Shown: positions 38,307 through 46,699 of the stretch, in pieces | How the letters are laid out: every line of letters starts with the position of its first letter | Numbering within the stretch: the first letter of the stretch is position 1 | Source: Acidobacteriota bacterium | Lineage (GTDB): Bacteria; Acidobacteriota; Vicinamibacteria; Vicinamibacterales; CAVVIG01 | Direction: 5' to 3' | Length of the DNA: 64,000 nucleotides | NCBI GenBank assembly: GCA_016195265.1 | Contig: JACPZW010000076.1 | Location: 1 to 64,000, forward strand | Notes under the pieces: generated by a model | Told to the model about the DNA's origin: nothing | Databases searched by the model: none | What the model saw: only the letters and a program-made list of their open reading frames with translations | Made by a program: the position numbers and the translations under genes

Positions 38307-39194
38307 ATGCGCGTCCTCGTGACGGGCGCGCGCGGCTTCCTGGGATCCCACCTGATGACCGCGCTGCGCGCGCAGGGCGCCGACGCGCGCGCGTTCGCCG
38401 GCGACATCACCGATGCGGCGGCGATCCGCGAAGCGGTGGCCGCCGTGCGGCCGTCGATCGTGTTTCATCTCGCCGCCTACGGAACGACGCCCGTGCAGCC
38501 GGACGTGCCGCGGATGATTGACGTGAACGTCGGAGGCACACAGAAGCTCTGGGACGCGCTGGACGCGCTGGACGACGTGGAGTGCCGGCTGGTGCAGACC
38601 GGATCGTGTGGCGAGTACGGGCCGGCGAATGCGCCCCTGCGCGAGGATCACGTTTGCCGGCCGACGACGCCCTACACGCGCACGCTGCACGAAGCCGTCG
38701 AGCTCTCGCTCGATCAGGCGCGGCGGTACGGGCGCGAGCTGATCGTGCTGCGGCCCTTCGGACCGTACGGTCCCGGCGATCGCCCCGAGCGGATCGTGCC
38801 GCACGTGATCGACGGACTTCTATCCGGCGGGCGCGTGGCGGTGTCGAGCGGCGACCAGCGGCGCGACTACTCGTATGTGAGCGATCACATGCGCGCGTTC
38901 CTGCTCGCGGCGACGGCGCCCGTCGATGCGCTGCCCGCGGTCTTCAACATCGGCACGGGGCGGCCCCTTCGCGTGCGCGCGCTTGTCGAGACGATCGCCG
39001 CGCTGGTCGCGCCGGATGCGATCGCCCGCGTGGACTTCGGCGCCGTGCCGAAACGCCGCGGCGAAGGCGACATGATGGTCGCCGACCCTGACGCGGCCCG
39101 CCGCGCGCTCGGATACGAGCCGGCCGTCACGCTCGAGGACGGCCTCGCGCGGACGATCGCGTGGCACGCGGCGCAGCTGAGAGTGGCGCGATGA
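38307..39194 (+). CDS. NAD-dependent epimerase/dehydratase-like protein (extended SDR lacking the catalytic lysine)
   Basis: A 295-residue extended SDR. VLVTGARGFLGSHL binds the dinucleotide; HLAAYGTT, VQTGSCGEYG and LRPFGPYGPGDRPER fit sugar-nucleotide epimerases and reductases such as RfbJ-type CDP-sugar synthases. The active-site motif YxxxK reads YTRTL: Tyr123 is kept but residue 127 is Leu. Activity may be altered or lost, unless another residue substitutes. I start at the ATG just after the repeat array; the longer frame upstream runs back through the repeats and the previous gene. Confidence 0.82.
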   Translation: MRVLVTGARGFLGSHLMTALRAQGADARAFAGDITDAAAIREAVAAVRPSIVFHLAAYGTTPVQPDVPRMIDVNVGGTQKLWDALDALDDVECRLVQTGSCGEYGPANAPLREDHVCRPTTPYTRTLHEAVELSLDQARRYGRELIVLRPFGPYGPGDRPERIVPHVIDGLLSGGRVAVSSGDQRRDYSYVSDHMRAFLLAATAPVDALPAVFNIGTGRPLRVRALVETIAALVAPDAIARVDFGAVPKRRGEGDMMVADPDAARRALGYEPAVTLEDGLARTIAWHAAQLRVAR

Positions 39195-40309
39195 GCGCGC
39201 GATCGGACGCCGGGCGGGCGCGCGCCAAGGGGTCGATCCTGCGACGCGTCGCCGGCCGCTTCGCCGACGCGGTCACCCGCCGGCACGTCGCCCTGCTCCC
39301 GCGCGAAGCGCGCGACGAGCGCCTGATCTTCGATCTGCGCGCGCCGTACCGTGTCGAGGGCGACGTCCTGTCGATCGAGCTGCTCGAGCCGGAAGGCGGC
39401 AGACTCCAGGCCGTGCTGAGCGGCGACGCGGGGACGACGCTGTGGACCGGCGCTTCGCATTCCTACGATGGCCCGTGCCGCTTTCAGTTCAACCTCGAGA
39501 CCGGCGACGTAACGCTCGACGGCGCGGCGTGGGGCCGCGCGGACGCGCGCGCGCTTCCCGCGCGCTTCAGCTGGCGCTTCACCCGGACCGGGCCAGGCGG
39601 ATCGGTGGCGCGCCGGACGAGTCACTATCGCGCGGGCGCGACTGGATCGGACGTCGAGCCCGGCCCGGGCGACGAGATTCCGCTCCTGCTCGCGGTGATG
39701 ACGTCGTGGCGCGCGGGCGCGCCGCTGCTGGACGTCGTCGCCGACGGTGCCGGCGGCGCCGGGGCCGCCCAACGCCTCCGCGCCGTCGACGCCCGATTCG
39801 GCATCGCCGGCGTCGGCCTCGATCTGTCGCGCGCTGCGGACTGCGGCGCCGCGCACGCGACCGCGCTCCAGTGCGACCGCCTGCCGGCGGCGGTCCGCGC
39901 AGAAGGGCCGTTCCGCACGATCCTGATGATCTCGGTGCTCGAGCGGCTCGGCGAACCGCGCGCGGCGCTTTCAGCGATGACCGCGCTCGCCGTCAAGGGC
40001 ACGGTGCTCGTGGTCGACACGTTCAACGCCGACAGCCTGTCGCGCCGGATCTTCGGCGGCGACTGGGAAGGCTACGCCGACCCCGCGCATGTGAGCAGCG
40101 AGGCGGTCAGCGCGCGCACTGTACCGACCTGGCTCGACGAGCTCGGCTGGCGCGTCGTCGAGCGGCGCACGCGCCACACCTGGGATCGCAGCGACGATCC
40201 GACGCACCAGGCGCTGCGCGACTGGTGGGATCGGGATGCACGCTTCCGCCGGCTGCTCGTCGAGCGGGATCTGGGCGACCGCATGCTGTGTGTCGCCATC
40301 AAATCATGA
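39191..40309 (+). CDS. Methyltransferase-like protein
   Basis: A 372-residue protein. The N-terminal 150 residues (FDLRAPYRVEGDVLSIELLE...) form a beta-rich region without a recognised family. The C-terminal part follows the pattern of class I SAM methyltransferases: FRTILMISVLERLGEPRAAL, KGTVLVVDTFNADSLSRRIF, then HVSSEAVSARTVPTWLDELGW, resembling methyltransferase 12/23 families. The glycine motif for SAM is weak (LLDVVADGAGGAG). It could be an active or degenerate sugar methyltransferase. Overlaps the previous gene (ATGA). Confidence 0.6.
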   Translation: MSARSDAGRARAKGSILRRVAGRFADAVTRRHVALLPREARDERLIFDLRAPYRVEGDVLSIELLEPEGGRLQAVLSGDAGTTLWTGASHSYDGPCRFQFNLETGDVTLDGAAWGRADARALPARFSWRFTRTGPGGSVARRTSHYRAGATGSDVEPGPGDEIPLLLAVMTSWRAGAPLLDVVADGAGGAGAAQRLRAVDARFGIAGVGLDLSRAADCGAAHATALQCDRLPAAVRAEGPFRTILMISVLERLGEPRAALSAMTALAVKGTVLVVDTFNADSLSRRIFGGDWEGYADPAHVSSEAVSARTVPTWLDELGWRVVERRTRHTWDRSDDPTHQALRDWWDRDARFRRLLVERDLGDRMLCVAIKS

Positions 40310-40339
40310 GTCCGGAATGACGCCGATCCGGATGGAGCG

Positions 40340-41287
40340 ATGAGCGAGCCGCGCGTCAGCGTGCTGCTGACGTCCTACAACCGCGAGCGCTACGTCGCCT
40401 CGTCGATCGAGAGCGTGCTGGGTCAAACGCTCGGCGATTTCGAGCTCCTCATCACCGACAACTGCTCGACCGACGGCACGCTCGACATCATCCGCTCCTA
40501 CGAGCGTCTCGATCGCCGCGTGCGCGTCGTCGTCAACGAGCGCAATCTCGGACAGTTCGGCAACCGCAACCGCGCGGCGGAACTCGCGCGGGCCCCGCTG
40601 ATCAAATACCACGACTCCGACGATCTGATGTACGCGCACTGCCTCGAGACCATGGTCTCGATGCTCTCGTCGGAGCCGAGCGCGGGGTTCGGATTGACGA
40701 GCGGCTGGTGCTGGCCCGGCGGCCCCTGCCCGATGCTGCTGACGCCGCGCATGGCGTATCAGCGCGAGTTCCTCGGCGACGGGATGTTCATGTGCGGCAC
40801 GGGCGGCGCGATCTTCCGCGCGCAGGTGTTCCGCGATCTCGGCGGCTGGGTGGATGAAGGCGCGCCGTCCGACTATTACTTCTGGCTCCGCGCCTGCACG
40901 CGCGTGAACGTTCTTCTGTTGCCCGCTGACCTCTTCTGGTACCGCATGCACCCCACGCAGGAATTCCAGAGCGAGAAGGCGCAGCGCGAGTACGCGCACG
41001 TCTTCGGCGCGTCGTGGCGGGCGCTGCATGCGGACGCCTGTCCGCTGACGCTGGAGGAACGGGAGCAGGCCAAGCGCAACCGCGCCTACCACCTGATGAA
41101 ACGGACCTACCAGGATCTTCGGCGCGGCCGGTGGACGTCCGCGAGACTGAGGCTGCAGCATTCAGGCCTCGGCGTCTCCGACTGGCTGACCTACCTGCGC
41201 CGGCCGCGGCGCGACGCGCTCGCGGGGACGCCGCTCGATGCGGATCGCGACTTCGTGATTCCGCGCGCGATGACGCCGCCTCGATGA
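40340..41287 (+). CDS. Family 2 glycosyltransferase
   Basis: A 315-residue GT-A enzyme. VSVLLTSYNRERYVASSIESVL and ELLITDNCSTDGTLDII form the nucleotide-binding half, YHDSDDLM the metal-binding D-x-D, and GGWVDEGAPSDYYFWLRAC the acceptor-side ED-type region. It probably adds one sugar to the growing lipid-linked chain on the cytoplasmic face. ATG at 40340, 30 nt after the preceding stop. Confidence 0.9.
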   Translation: MSEPRVSVLLTSYNRERYVASSIESVLGQTLGDFELLITDNCSTDGTLDIIRSYERLDRRVRVVVNERNLGQFGNRNRAAELARAPLIKYHDSDDLMYAHCLETMVSMLSSEPSAGFGLTSGWCWPGGPCPMLLTPRMAYQREFLGDGMFMCGTGGAIFRAQVFRDLGGWVDEGAPSDYYFWLRACTRVNVLLLPADLFWYRMHPTQEFQSEKAQREYAHVFGASWRALHADACPLTLEEREQAKRNRAYHLMKRTYQDLRRGRWTSARLRLQHSGLGVSDWLTYLRRPRRDALAGTPLDADRDFVIPRAMTPPR

Positions 41288-41345
41288 ACGGCGTCTCCCG
41301 TACGCGCGGGCCGGCCGATCGCGTCGTGCGCGTCTGCTGAACGCC

Positions 41346-41372
41346 CGATGAACGCCCGATGAACGCTCGATG
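41346..41372. repeat. 11-bp repeats presenting three ATGAAC start-like sites
   Basis: ATGAACGCCCG occurs at 41348 and 41359, then ATGAACAT-type sequence at 41370 (unit variants GAACGCCCGAT and GAACGCTCGAT). The three ATGs are in three different frames; only 41370 opens the glycosyltransferase. Confidence 0.6.
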
Positions 41373-42698
41373 AACATCGTCCAGGCCGTCGGTTGGTACT
41401 ACCCGGACAGCCTGGGCGGCACCGAGGTGTACGTCGCCGCGCTGGCACGCGCCTTCCGCGCGCGCGGCCACCAGGTCGCCATCGCCGCGCCCGAGCCCGG
41501 CGCCCGCGCGGCGCGCACATACGTCCACGAGGGATGCGAGGTGTTTCGCTTTCCGACGCCGCCGGCGCCGACGCGCGACGAAGCGCAGGGCCGCGTGGCC
41601 GTTCGCGGCGTCGAGCAGTTTCACGCGTGGCTGGCCGCGCGGCGACCGGACGTGGTGCACGCCCACACCTTCGTCACGGGGCTCGGCCTGCACGAGCTCG
41701 CCGCCGCCCGGAACGCCGCGGGCCGTGTGATCGTGACGACGCACGCGAGCAGCCTCGGGTTTCTGTGCCAGCGCGGCACGCTGATGTGGCGCGGCCGCTC
41801 GCTCTGCGACGGTCTCGTCGATCGCACGCGATGCGCCGCCTGCGAGCTCGAGCATCGCGGCGCGGGCGCATGGACGGCGGCGGCGATGGCGCGCATTCCT
41901 CGCGCGTTGACCGCGGTGGCGCGAGGCATTCCCGGACCGCTCGGTACGGCGCTCGCGATGGGCGACCTCATCGATCACAACATGGCCCGCCAGGCGGAGA
42001 TGTTCCGGACGATCGATCGCTTCGTCGTGCTGAGCCAGCGCGCCGCGGACATCGTCCTCGCCAACGGCGCGCCGGCGGAGAAAGTCGCGGTCAATCGCCT
42101 CGGCGTGAGCCAGGACGTGACGCGGACGGCGATCGACCCGCCGCATCTCCGGAACGGTGTCGTGCGATTGGGCTATGTCGGCCGTTTCGATCCGGTCAAA
42201 GGCGTGGAGGATCTCGCTCGAGCGCTGCAACGCGTGCCCGCGGGCCTGCCGATTCGATGCGAGTTCCGCGGGCCGGACGGCGCGGAGACGGATCGCGCGA
42301 CGCGGGCGGCGCTGCAGGAGACGCTGCGCGACGATCCGCGCGTCAGCTTCGGTGACGGCGTGCCGACGGCCGACGTGCCCGCGCTGATCGCGTCGTACGA
42401 CGTTCTCTGTTGTCCATCGCGGTGTCTTGAAGGCGGACCGACCGTGGGTCTCGAAGCGCTCGCGGCCGGCACGCCCGTCATCGCCGCCGATGCCGGCGGT
42501 CTGGCCGAAGTCATCGAAGACGGCGTCAGCGGGCGGCTGGTGCCGCCGGGCGACGTCAGCGCGCTCGCCGCCACGATGGAGGAGATCGCGCGCAATCCGG
42601 CCGGCACGATCGATCGCTGGCGCGCGCACTTGCCGCGGCCGCGGACGATGGGCGACGTCGCCGGGGATTATCTGACGCTGTATGCCGCAGGAGGCTGA
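41370..42698 (+). CDS. Glycosyltransferase (GT4)
   Basis: A 442-residue GT-B enzyme. SLGGTEVYVAALARAFRARG is the acceptor-side glycine loop, HAHTFVTGLGLHEL the substrate region, LGYVGRFDPVKGVEDLARAL the donor domain start and CPSRCLEGGPTVGLEALAAG the E-x7-E equivalent. A CxxC-like pair (CRTRCAACELEH region) in the middle is an extra often seen in this subgroup. The start codon is preceded by 11-bp repeats rather than a Shine-Dalgarno sequence. Confidence 0.87.
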   Translation: MNIVQAVGWYYPDSLGGTEVYVAALARAFRARGHQVAIAAPEPGARAARTYVHEGCEVFRFPTPPAPTRDEAQGRVAVRGVEQFHAWLAARRPDVVHAHTFVTGLGLHELAAARNAAGRVIVTTHASSLGFLCQRGTLMWRGRSLCDGLVDRTRCAACELEHRGAGAWTAAAMARIPRALTAVARGIPGPLGTALAMGDLIDHNMARQAEMFRTIDRFVVLSQRAADIVLANGAPAEKVAVNRLGVSQDVTRTAIDPPHLRNGVVRLGYVGRFDPVKGVEDLARALQRVPAGLPIRCEFRGPDGAETDRATRAALQETLRDDPRVSFGDGVPTADVPALIASYDVLCCPSRCLEGGPTVGLEALAAGTPVIAADAGGLAEVIEDGVSGRLVPPGDVSALAATMEEIARNPAGTIDRWRAHLPRPRTMGDVAGDYLTLYAAGG

Positions 42699-42718
42699 GC
42701 CGTCGTAATGGACGCCGC

Positions 42719-43435
42719 ATGAGCGTCGCCACCCGCCTGGCGAAGCGGCTGTCCGGTCCGCGCATGACGGCCGTCCTGCGCTGTCTGCTGCGCGGCCACC
42801 CACTGCCGCGGTGGGGCAATCTGCGCCGGACCACGCCGTTTTCGTCCACGTTCGGATTCGAGCGCGGCACGCCGATCGACCGCCATTACCTGCACGCGTT
42901 TCTGGACGCGCACCGCGCGCTGATCACCGGTGACGTGCTCGAAGTGCAGACCGCGTCGTACACGCACCGCTACGGGCACGACCTCGCGCGGACGGACACG
43001 TTCGACATCGTCCCGCAGTTCTCGCCGACCCATCTGTGCGACCTCGCCCACTCGGAGGACGTACTGCCGGACGCCGCGTACGACTGTCTGCTGCTGCCCA
43101 ACTCCGTGCAGCACTTTCGCGAGCTGGATGCGTGTCTGCGGCAGGCCTTCCGCATCGTCCGGCCCGGCGGCGTCATCCTCGCCAGCGCGGCCGGGCTGCT
43201 GCCGCTGACCGGCGACGCGCCTGACTACTGGCGGTTCTCGCCGGCGGGCTGGCGCGAGACGCTGCCGAGGCTGTGGCCCGGCGCCGACATCGTCGTGACC
43301 GGTCACGGTAACTGCCTCGCGGCGGCCGCGGCGCAGATGGGGCTGGCGGCCGAGGAACTGACGACCGCCGAGCTGGACGCCGACGATCCCCGATTCCCCG
43401 TGCTCACGACGATTCTGTGCCGCAGACCCCGCTGA
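42719..43435 (+). CDS. SAM-dependent methyltransferase-like protein
   Basis: A 238-residue protein. FGFERGTPIDRHYLHAFLD followed by GDVLEVQTASYTHRYG is the pattern of methyltransferases encoded next to glycosyltransferases and deacetylases, where an acidic residue (Glu in LEV) takes the SAM-binding role and the glycine loop is replaced. DCLLLPNSVQHFRELDACLRQ and RIVRPGGVILASAAG match the motif II and III region. Substrate unknown; perhaps a sugar hydroxyl. It overlaps the deacetylase gene by 19 nt. Confidence 0.72.
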   Translation: MSVATRLAKRLSGPRMTAVLRCLLRGHPLPRWGNLRRTTPFSSTFGFERGTPIDRHYLHAFLDAHRALITGDVLEVQTASYTHRYGHDLARTDTFDIVPQFSPTHLCDLAHSEDVLPDAAYDCLLLPNSVQHFRELDACLRQAFRIVRPGGVILASAAGLLPLTGDAPDYWRFSPAGWRETLPRLWPGADIVVTGHGNCLAAAAAQMGLAAEELTTAELDADDPRFPVLTTILCRRPR

Positions 43436-44349
43436 GCTTCGCCGCCGGTCGGATCGTCAAGCACGCCCTGTTGGCCGCCGGCCACTACAGGCGCGCGCTC
43501 GGCCGGTCGCGGTTCCCGGGCGTCGCCGTGCTCGGCTATCACGGCCTGCGCCGCGACGATGCGGCCGCCGGTACGATGGCGTTCGAGAACCTGCACCTGC
43601 GCGCCTCGACGTTCGAGGCGCACTGCCGGGTCGTCCGCGACACGTGCGATCCGATTTCGATTGACGACTGGCGCGCGGCGCTCGCCGGCTCGGCGCGGCT
43701 GCCACCGCGGCCCGTGCTCATCACGTTCGACGACGGCTATCGGAGCGTCCTCACGATCGGCGCGCCCGTTCTGAAGGCGCTGGCATTGCCCGCCGCCGTA
43801 TTCGTCTGCTCCGATCTCGTCGAGCGCCGCCGTCTGTTGTGGTTCGACGACGTGGCGGCGCGCGGAGGCGAGAGCGCCGTCGAGCCGTGGAAGGCGCGCG
43901 ACTACGCCGACTGGTTGCCCGCGTGCGCGCAGCATACGCAGGAGGTCGGTCTCGACGATCCCCGCGCGCTGTTGACGCCGGCCGAGGTGCGAGAGCTGAG
44001 CCTCCAGCCCGGAATCGAAATCGGATCGCACACAGCGCGTCACCCGATTCTTGCGCACGCGACGGCGGCGGAGCAGCGGGCGGAAATCGCGGAGAGCCGT
44101 GCGGCGCTCGAGCGATGGACCGGTCGTCCCGTTCGTGCGTTCGCCTATCCGAACGGGCGACCGCGCGTGGACTACACCGAAACAACGATCGCCCTGCTGG
44201 CCGAGCTGGGCTTCGACATCGCGTTCACGACGCGGCCGGCCTTCGCGACGTCCGACGAGCCGGCGTTCGAGCGATCGCGCTTCCTGGTGGTCGCCGAGGT
44301 GACCGCGGCGGAACTGGCGCATCGACTCGCGTACGCGTGGGACAGATGA
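43417..44349 (+). CDS. Polysaccharide deacetylase family protein
   Basis: A 310-residue NodB-fold enzyme. LITFDDGYRSVLTIGAPVL holds the metal-binding TFDDGY motif and IEIGSHTARHPILAHA the SHTxxHP histidines; FAYPNGRPR is the third motif. It should remove N-acetyl or O-acetyl groups from the polymer or a precursor. No signal peptide is evident at the GTG start (43417), so it may act in the cytoplasm on lipid-linked intermediates. Confidence 0.86.
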   Translation: MPQTPLSFAAGRIVKHALLAAGHYRRALGRSRFPGVAVLGYHGLRRDDAAAGTMAFENLHLRASTFEAHCRVVRDTCDPISIDDWRAALAGSARLPPRPVLITFDDGYRSVLTIGAPVLKALALPAAVFVCSDLVERRRLLWFDDVAARGGESAVEPWKARDYADWLPACAQHTQEVGLDDPRALLTPAEVRELSLQPGIEIGSHTARHPILAHATAAEQRAEIAESRAALERWTGRPVRAFAYPNGRPRVDYTETTIALLAELGFDIAFTTRPAFATSDEPAFERSRFLVVAEVTAAELAHRLAYAWDR

Positions 44350-44397
44350 CGTTCAGATGGCAGATTTCAGAATTCAGATTTCAGATTGACGGCGGGG
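44350..44397. repeat. Heptamer repeats (CAGATTT/CAGAATT type)
   Basis: CAGATTT, CAGAATT, CAGATTT, CAGATTG units (about 44362-44389), the reverse complement of the TCTGAAN heptamer at 3934. They fill the gap between the deacetylase and the next glycosyltransferase. Confidence 0.7.
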
Positions 44398-44401
44398 GGC
44401 T

Positions 44402-45643
44402 ATGCCCGGCGCTGTGAGGATCTGCATCGTCACGGCCGGTCATCTGTCGAACTGTCCGCGGATGCTCAAGGCCGCGGACGCGCTGCACGGCGACGGGTAT
44501 CGGGTTCGCGTCGTGAGCGTGAATCACACGGCGTGGGCGGCCGAGGCGGATCGCGCGATCCGTGCCACACGTGCGTGGGCGTGGACCATCGTTGACTACG
44601 CGCGCGCGACCGCGCGCATCGCGCAGGCGCTGACCGGGGCGCGGCATCGCGCGGCGATGATGGCCGCGCGCCGGCTCGGACCCGCGCGCGTGCCGATGGC
44701 GGTCGCGGTGCGCGCCAGCAGCCGCGCGCACACTGAGCTGGTTCGCGCCGCCACCGGCGAGCCGGCCGACCTGGTGTACGGCGGATCGACCGGCGCGCTC
44801 GCGGCGGTTGCCGAGTCGGCGCTGCGGCTCGGCGTGCCGTACGGTCTCGACCTCGAAGACTTTCACTCCGCAGAGCAGGAAGGCCCCGCAGGCGCCTTCG
44901 CGGGCGCGCTCATGGAGCGCATCGAGCGGCGCGTCCTGCCGACGGCGAAATTCCTGACGGCCAGCAGTCCCCTGATTAGCCAGGGCTATGCGGACAAGTA
45001 CGGCGTGCGGCCGGTGACGATTCACAACACGTTCTCGCTCGAACCTGACGCGCCCGACTCGCGGGCGCACGACGGCCCGCTGCGCGTGTACTGGTTTTCG
45101 CAGACGCTGGGCCCGACGCGCGGACTCGAAGTGCTCGTGCGGGCCTTCGGTCGCGCCGACGTCCCGGGAGAACTGCACCTGCGCGCACGGATCGTGCCGT
45201 CGTACTTCGAGCGGTTGCTGCGGCTGCAGCGCGAGACCGCTCCGGCGCTGACGCTCGTGCCGCACGAGCCCGAGCCGCCCGCCGCAATGGTGCGGCTCGC
45301 GAGGGGCTTCGACGCGGGATGGTCGGGCGAAGAGCTGTCGTTTCCGAACCGCGCCTGGTGCCTGGGCAACAAGATCTTCACGTATCTCGCGGCGGGCGTG
45401 CCGGTGATCCTGAGCCGCACTCCGGCGCACGCGGCGCTCGCGCGCGACCTGGGCGAGGCCGCGTGCATCTTCGACGGCGTCGAAGATCTTGCTCAGGTGC
45501 TGCGCGATCTCGCGGCCGATCCCGCGCGGCGGTGCCGCGCGCGGCGCGCGGCGCGCGGGGCCGCCGAACGCCGCTGGCACTGGGAACATCCGGCGGATCG
45601 CGGCGCGCTGCTGGCGGCCGTTGCCGGGGGACTCGGCCGATGA
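44402..45643 (+). CDS. Glycosyltransferase (GT4-like)
   Basis: A 413-residue GT-B-like protein. VRICIVTAGHLSNCPRMLKAADAL is the N-terminal acceptor-domain start, YGLDLEDFHSAEQEG a middle motif, VYWFSQTLGPTRGLEVLVRAF the donor domain, and KIFTYLAAGVPVILSRTPAHA the sugar-nucleotide loop. The usual E-x7-E is not clear. Starts at ATG 44402 after the repeat block; ends overlapping the next gene (ATGA). Confidence 0.78.
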   Translation: MPGAVRICIVTAGHLSNCPRMLKAADALHGDGYRVRVVSVNHTAWAAEADRAIRATRAWAWTIVDYARATARIAQALTGARHRAAMMAARRLGPARVPMAVAVRASSRAHTELVRAATGEPADLVYGGSTGALAAVAESALRLGVPYGLDLEDFHSAEQEGPAGAFAGALMERIERRVLPTAKFLTASSPLISQGYADKYGVRPVTIHNTFSLEPDAPDSRAHDGPLRVYWFSQTLGPTRGLEVLVRAFGRADVPGELHLRARIVPSYFERLLRLQRETAPALTLVPHEPEPPAAMVRLARGFDAGWSGEELSFPNRAWCLGNKIFTYLAAGVPVILSRTPAHAALARDLGEAACIFDGVEDLAQVLRDLAADPARRCRARRAARGAAERRWHWEHPADRGALLAAVAGGLGR

Positions 45644-46695
45644 GAATCCTGCTGATCATGGATCCGCTGATCGCGGTGCCGCCGAAGCACTACGGCGGCA
45701 TCGAGCGCGTCATCGCGGATCTGGCGGACAACCTGGGCGCGCGCGGGCACGACGTGACGCTGTGGGCCTCGCCCGGATCGGGCACGACCGCGCGTCTCGA
45801 ACCGTTTGGCCGTGAAGATGAGTGGACCCGCTGGAGCAACGTCCGCAACACGCTCACGCTGACCGCGCGGTTTCTGCGCGACCGCGGCCCCTTCGATCTC
45901 GTCCACAACTTCGGCCGCCTCGCGTACCTCGCCGCGATCTTCCGGCGCAACGTGCCGAAGGTGCAGACCTATATGCGGAAGGTCAACCCCGGGAACATGC
46001 GCAAGACGGTGCGGCTCGGCGCGCGGCGGATGCACTTCACCGCCGTCAGCGCGGCCATTCGCGACACCGGCGCGCCCGGCGGCGGCGACTGGAGCGTGAT
46101 CTACAACTGCGCGAGGCCGGATCGCTACACCTTCCGCGGCGACGTCGATCCGCGGTCCGCGCCGCTCGTGTTCCTCGGGCGCCTCGAGCGCTGCAAGGGG
46201 CCGCACACCGCCATCGACGTCGCGCAGCAGCTCAAGCGCCGGCTGATCATCGCGGGCAACATCTCGACGCTGCCCGAGGAGCGCGCGTTCTTCGAGCGGG
46301 AAGTGCGGCCGCGGGTCGACGGCTCGCTGGTCACCTACATCGGTCCCGTTGACGATGCGCAGAAAGACGCACTGGTGGGGAGCGCGGCCGCGATGCTCCT
46401 GCCGATCGAATGGGAGGAGCCGTTTCCCGTCGTGCTGCCGGAATCGCTGCTGTGCGGCACGCCGGTGATCGCGCTTCGCCGCGGCGGCGTGCCCGAAGGC
46501 ATCGCGGACGGACGGACCGGCTTCAACTGCGACACGACCGGCGAGATGTGCGCCGCCGTCGCGCGTCTTGGTGAGATCAGCCGCGCGGAATGCCGCGCCG
46601 AAGGCGAGCGCCGGTTCAGCGACCGCGCGATCACCGACGAGTACGAGCGGCTGTACCAACGTCTCCTCGCCGACGGATCGCCGCGTGGCCGGTGA
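45640..46695 (+). CDS. Glycosyltransferase (GT4)
   Basis: A 351-residue GT-B enzyme. PPKHYGGIERVIADLADNLGARGH is the typical acceptor loop, FLGRLERCKGPHTAIDVAQQL the donor domain start, and EEPFPVVLPESLLCGTPVIA the E-x7-E motif. It is of the short type found in many exopolysaccharide loci. Specificity unknown. Overlaps its upstream neighbour by ATGA. Confidence 0.88.
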   Translation: MRILLIMDPLIAVPPKHYGGIERVIADLADNLGARGHDVTLWASPGSGTTARLEPFGREDEWTRWSNVRNTLTLTARFLRDRGPFDLVHNFGRLAYLAAIFRRNVPKVQTYMRKVNPGNMRKTVRLGARRMHFTAVSAAIRDTGAPGGGDWSVIYNCARPDRYTFRGDVDPRSAPLVFLGRLERCKGPHTAIDVAQQLKRRLIIAGNISTLPEERAFFEREVRPRVDGSLVTYIGPVDDAQKDALVGSAAAMLLPIEWEEPFPVVLPESLLCGTPVIALRRGGVPEGIADGRTGFNCDTTGEMCAAVARLGEISRAECRAEGERRFSDRAITDEYERLYQRLLADGSPRGR

Positions 46696-46699
46696 TCGG

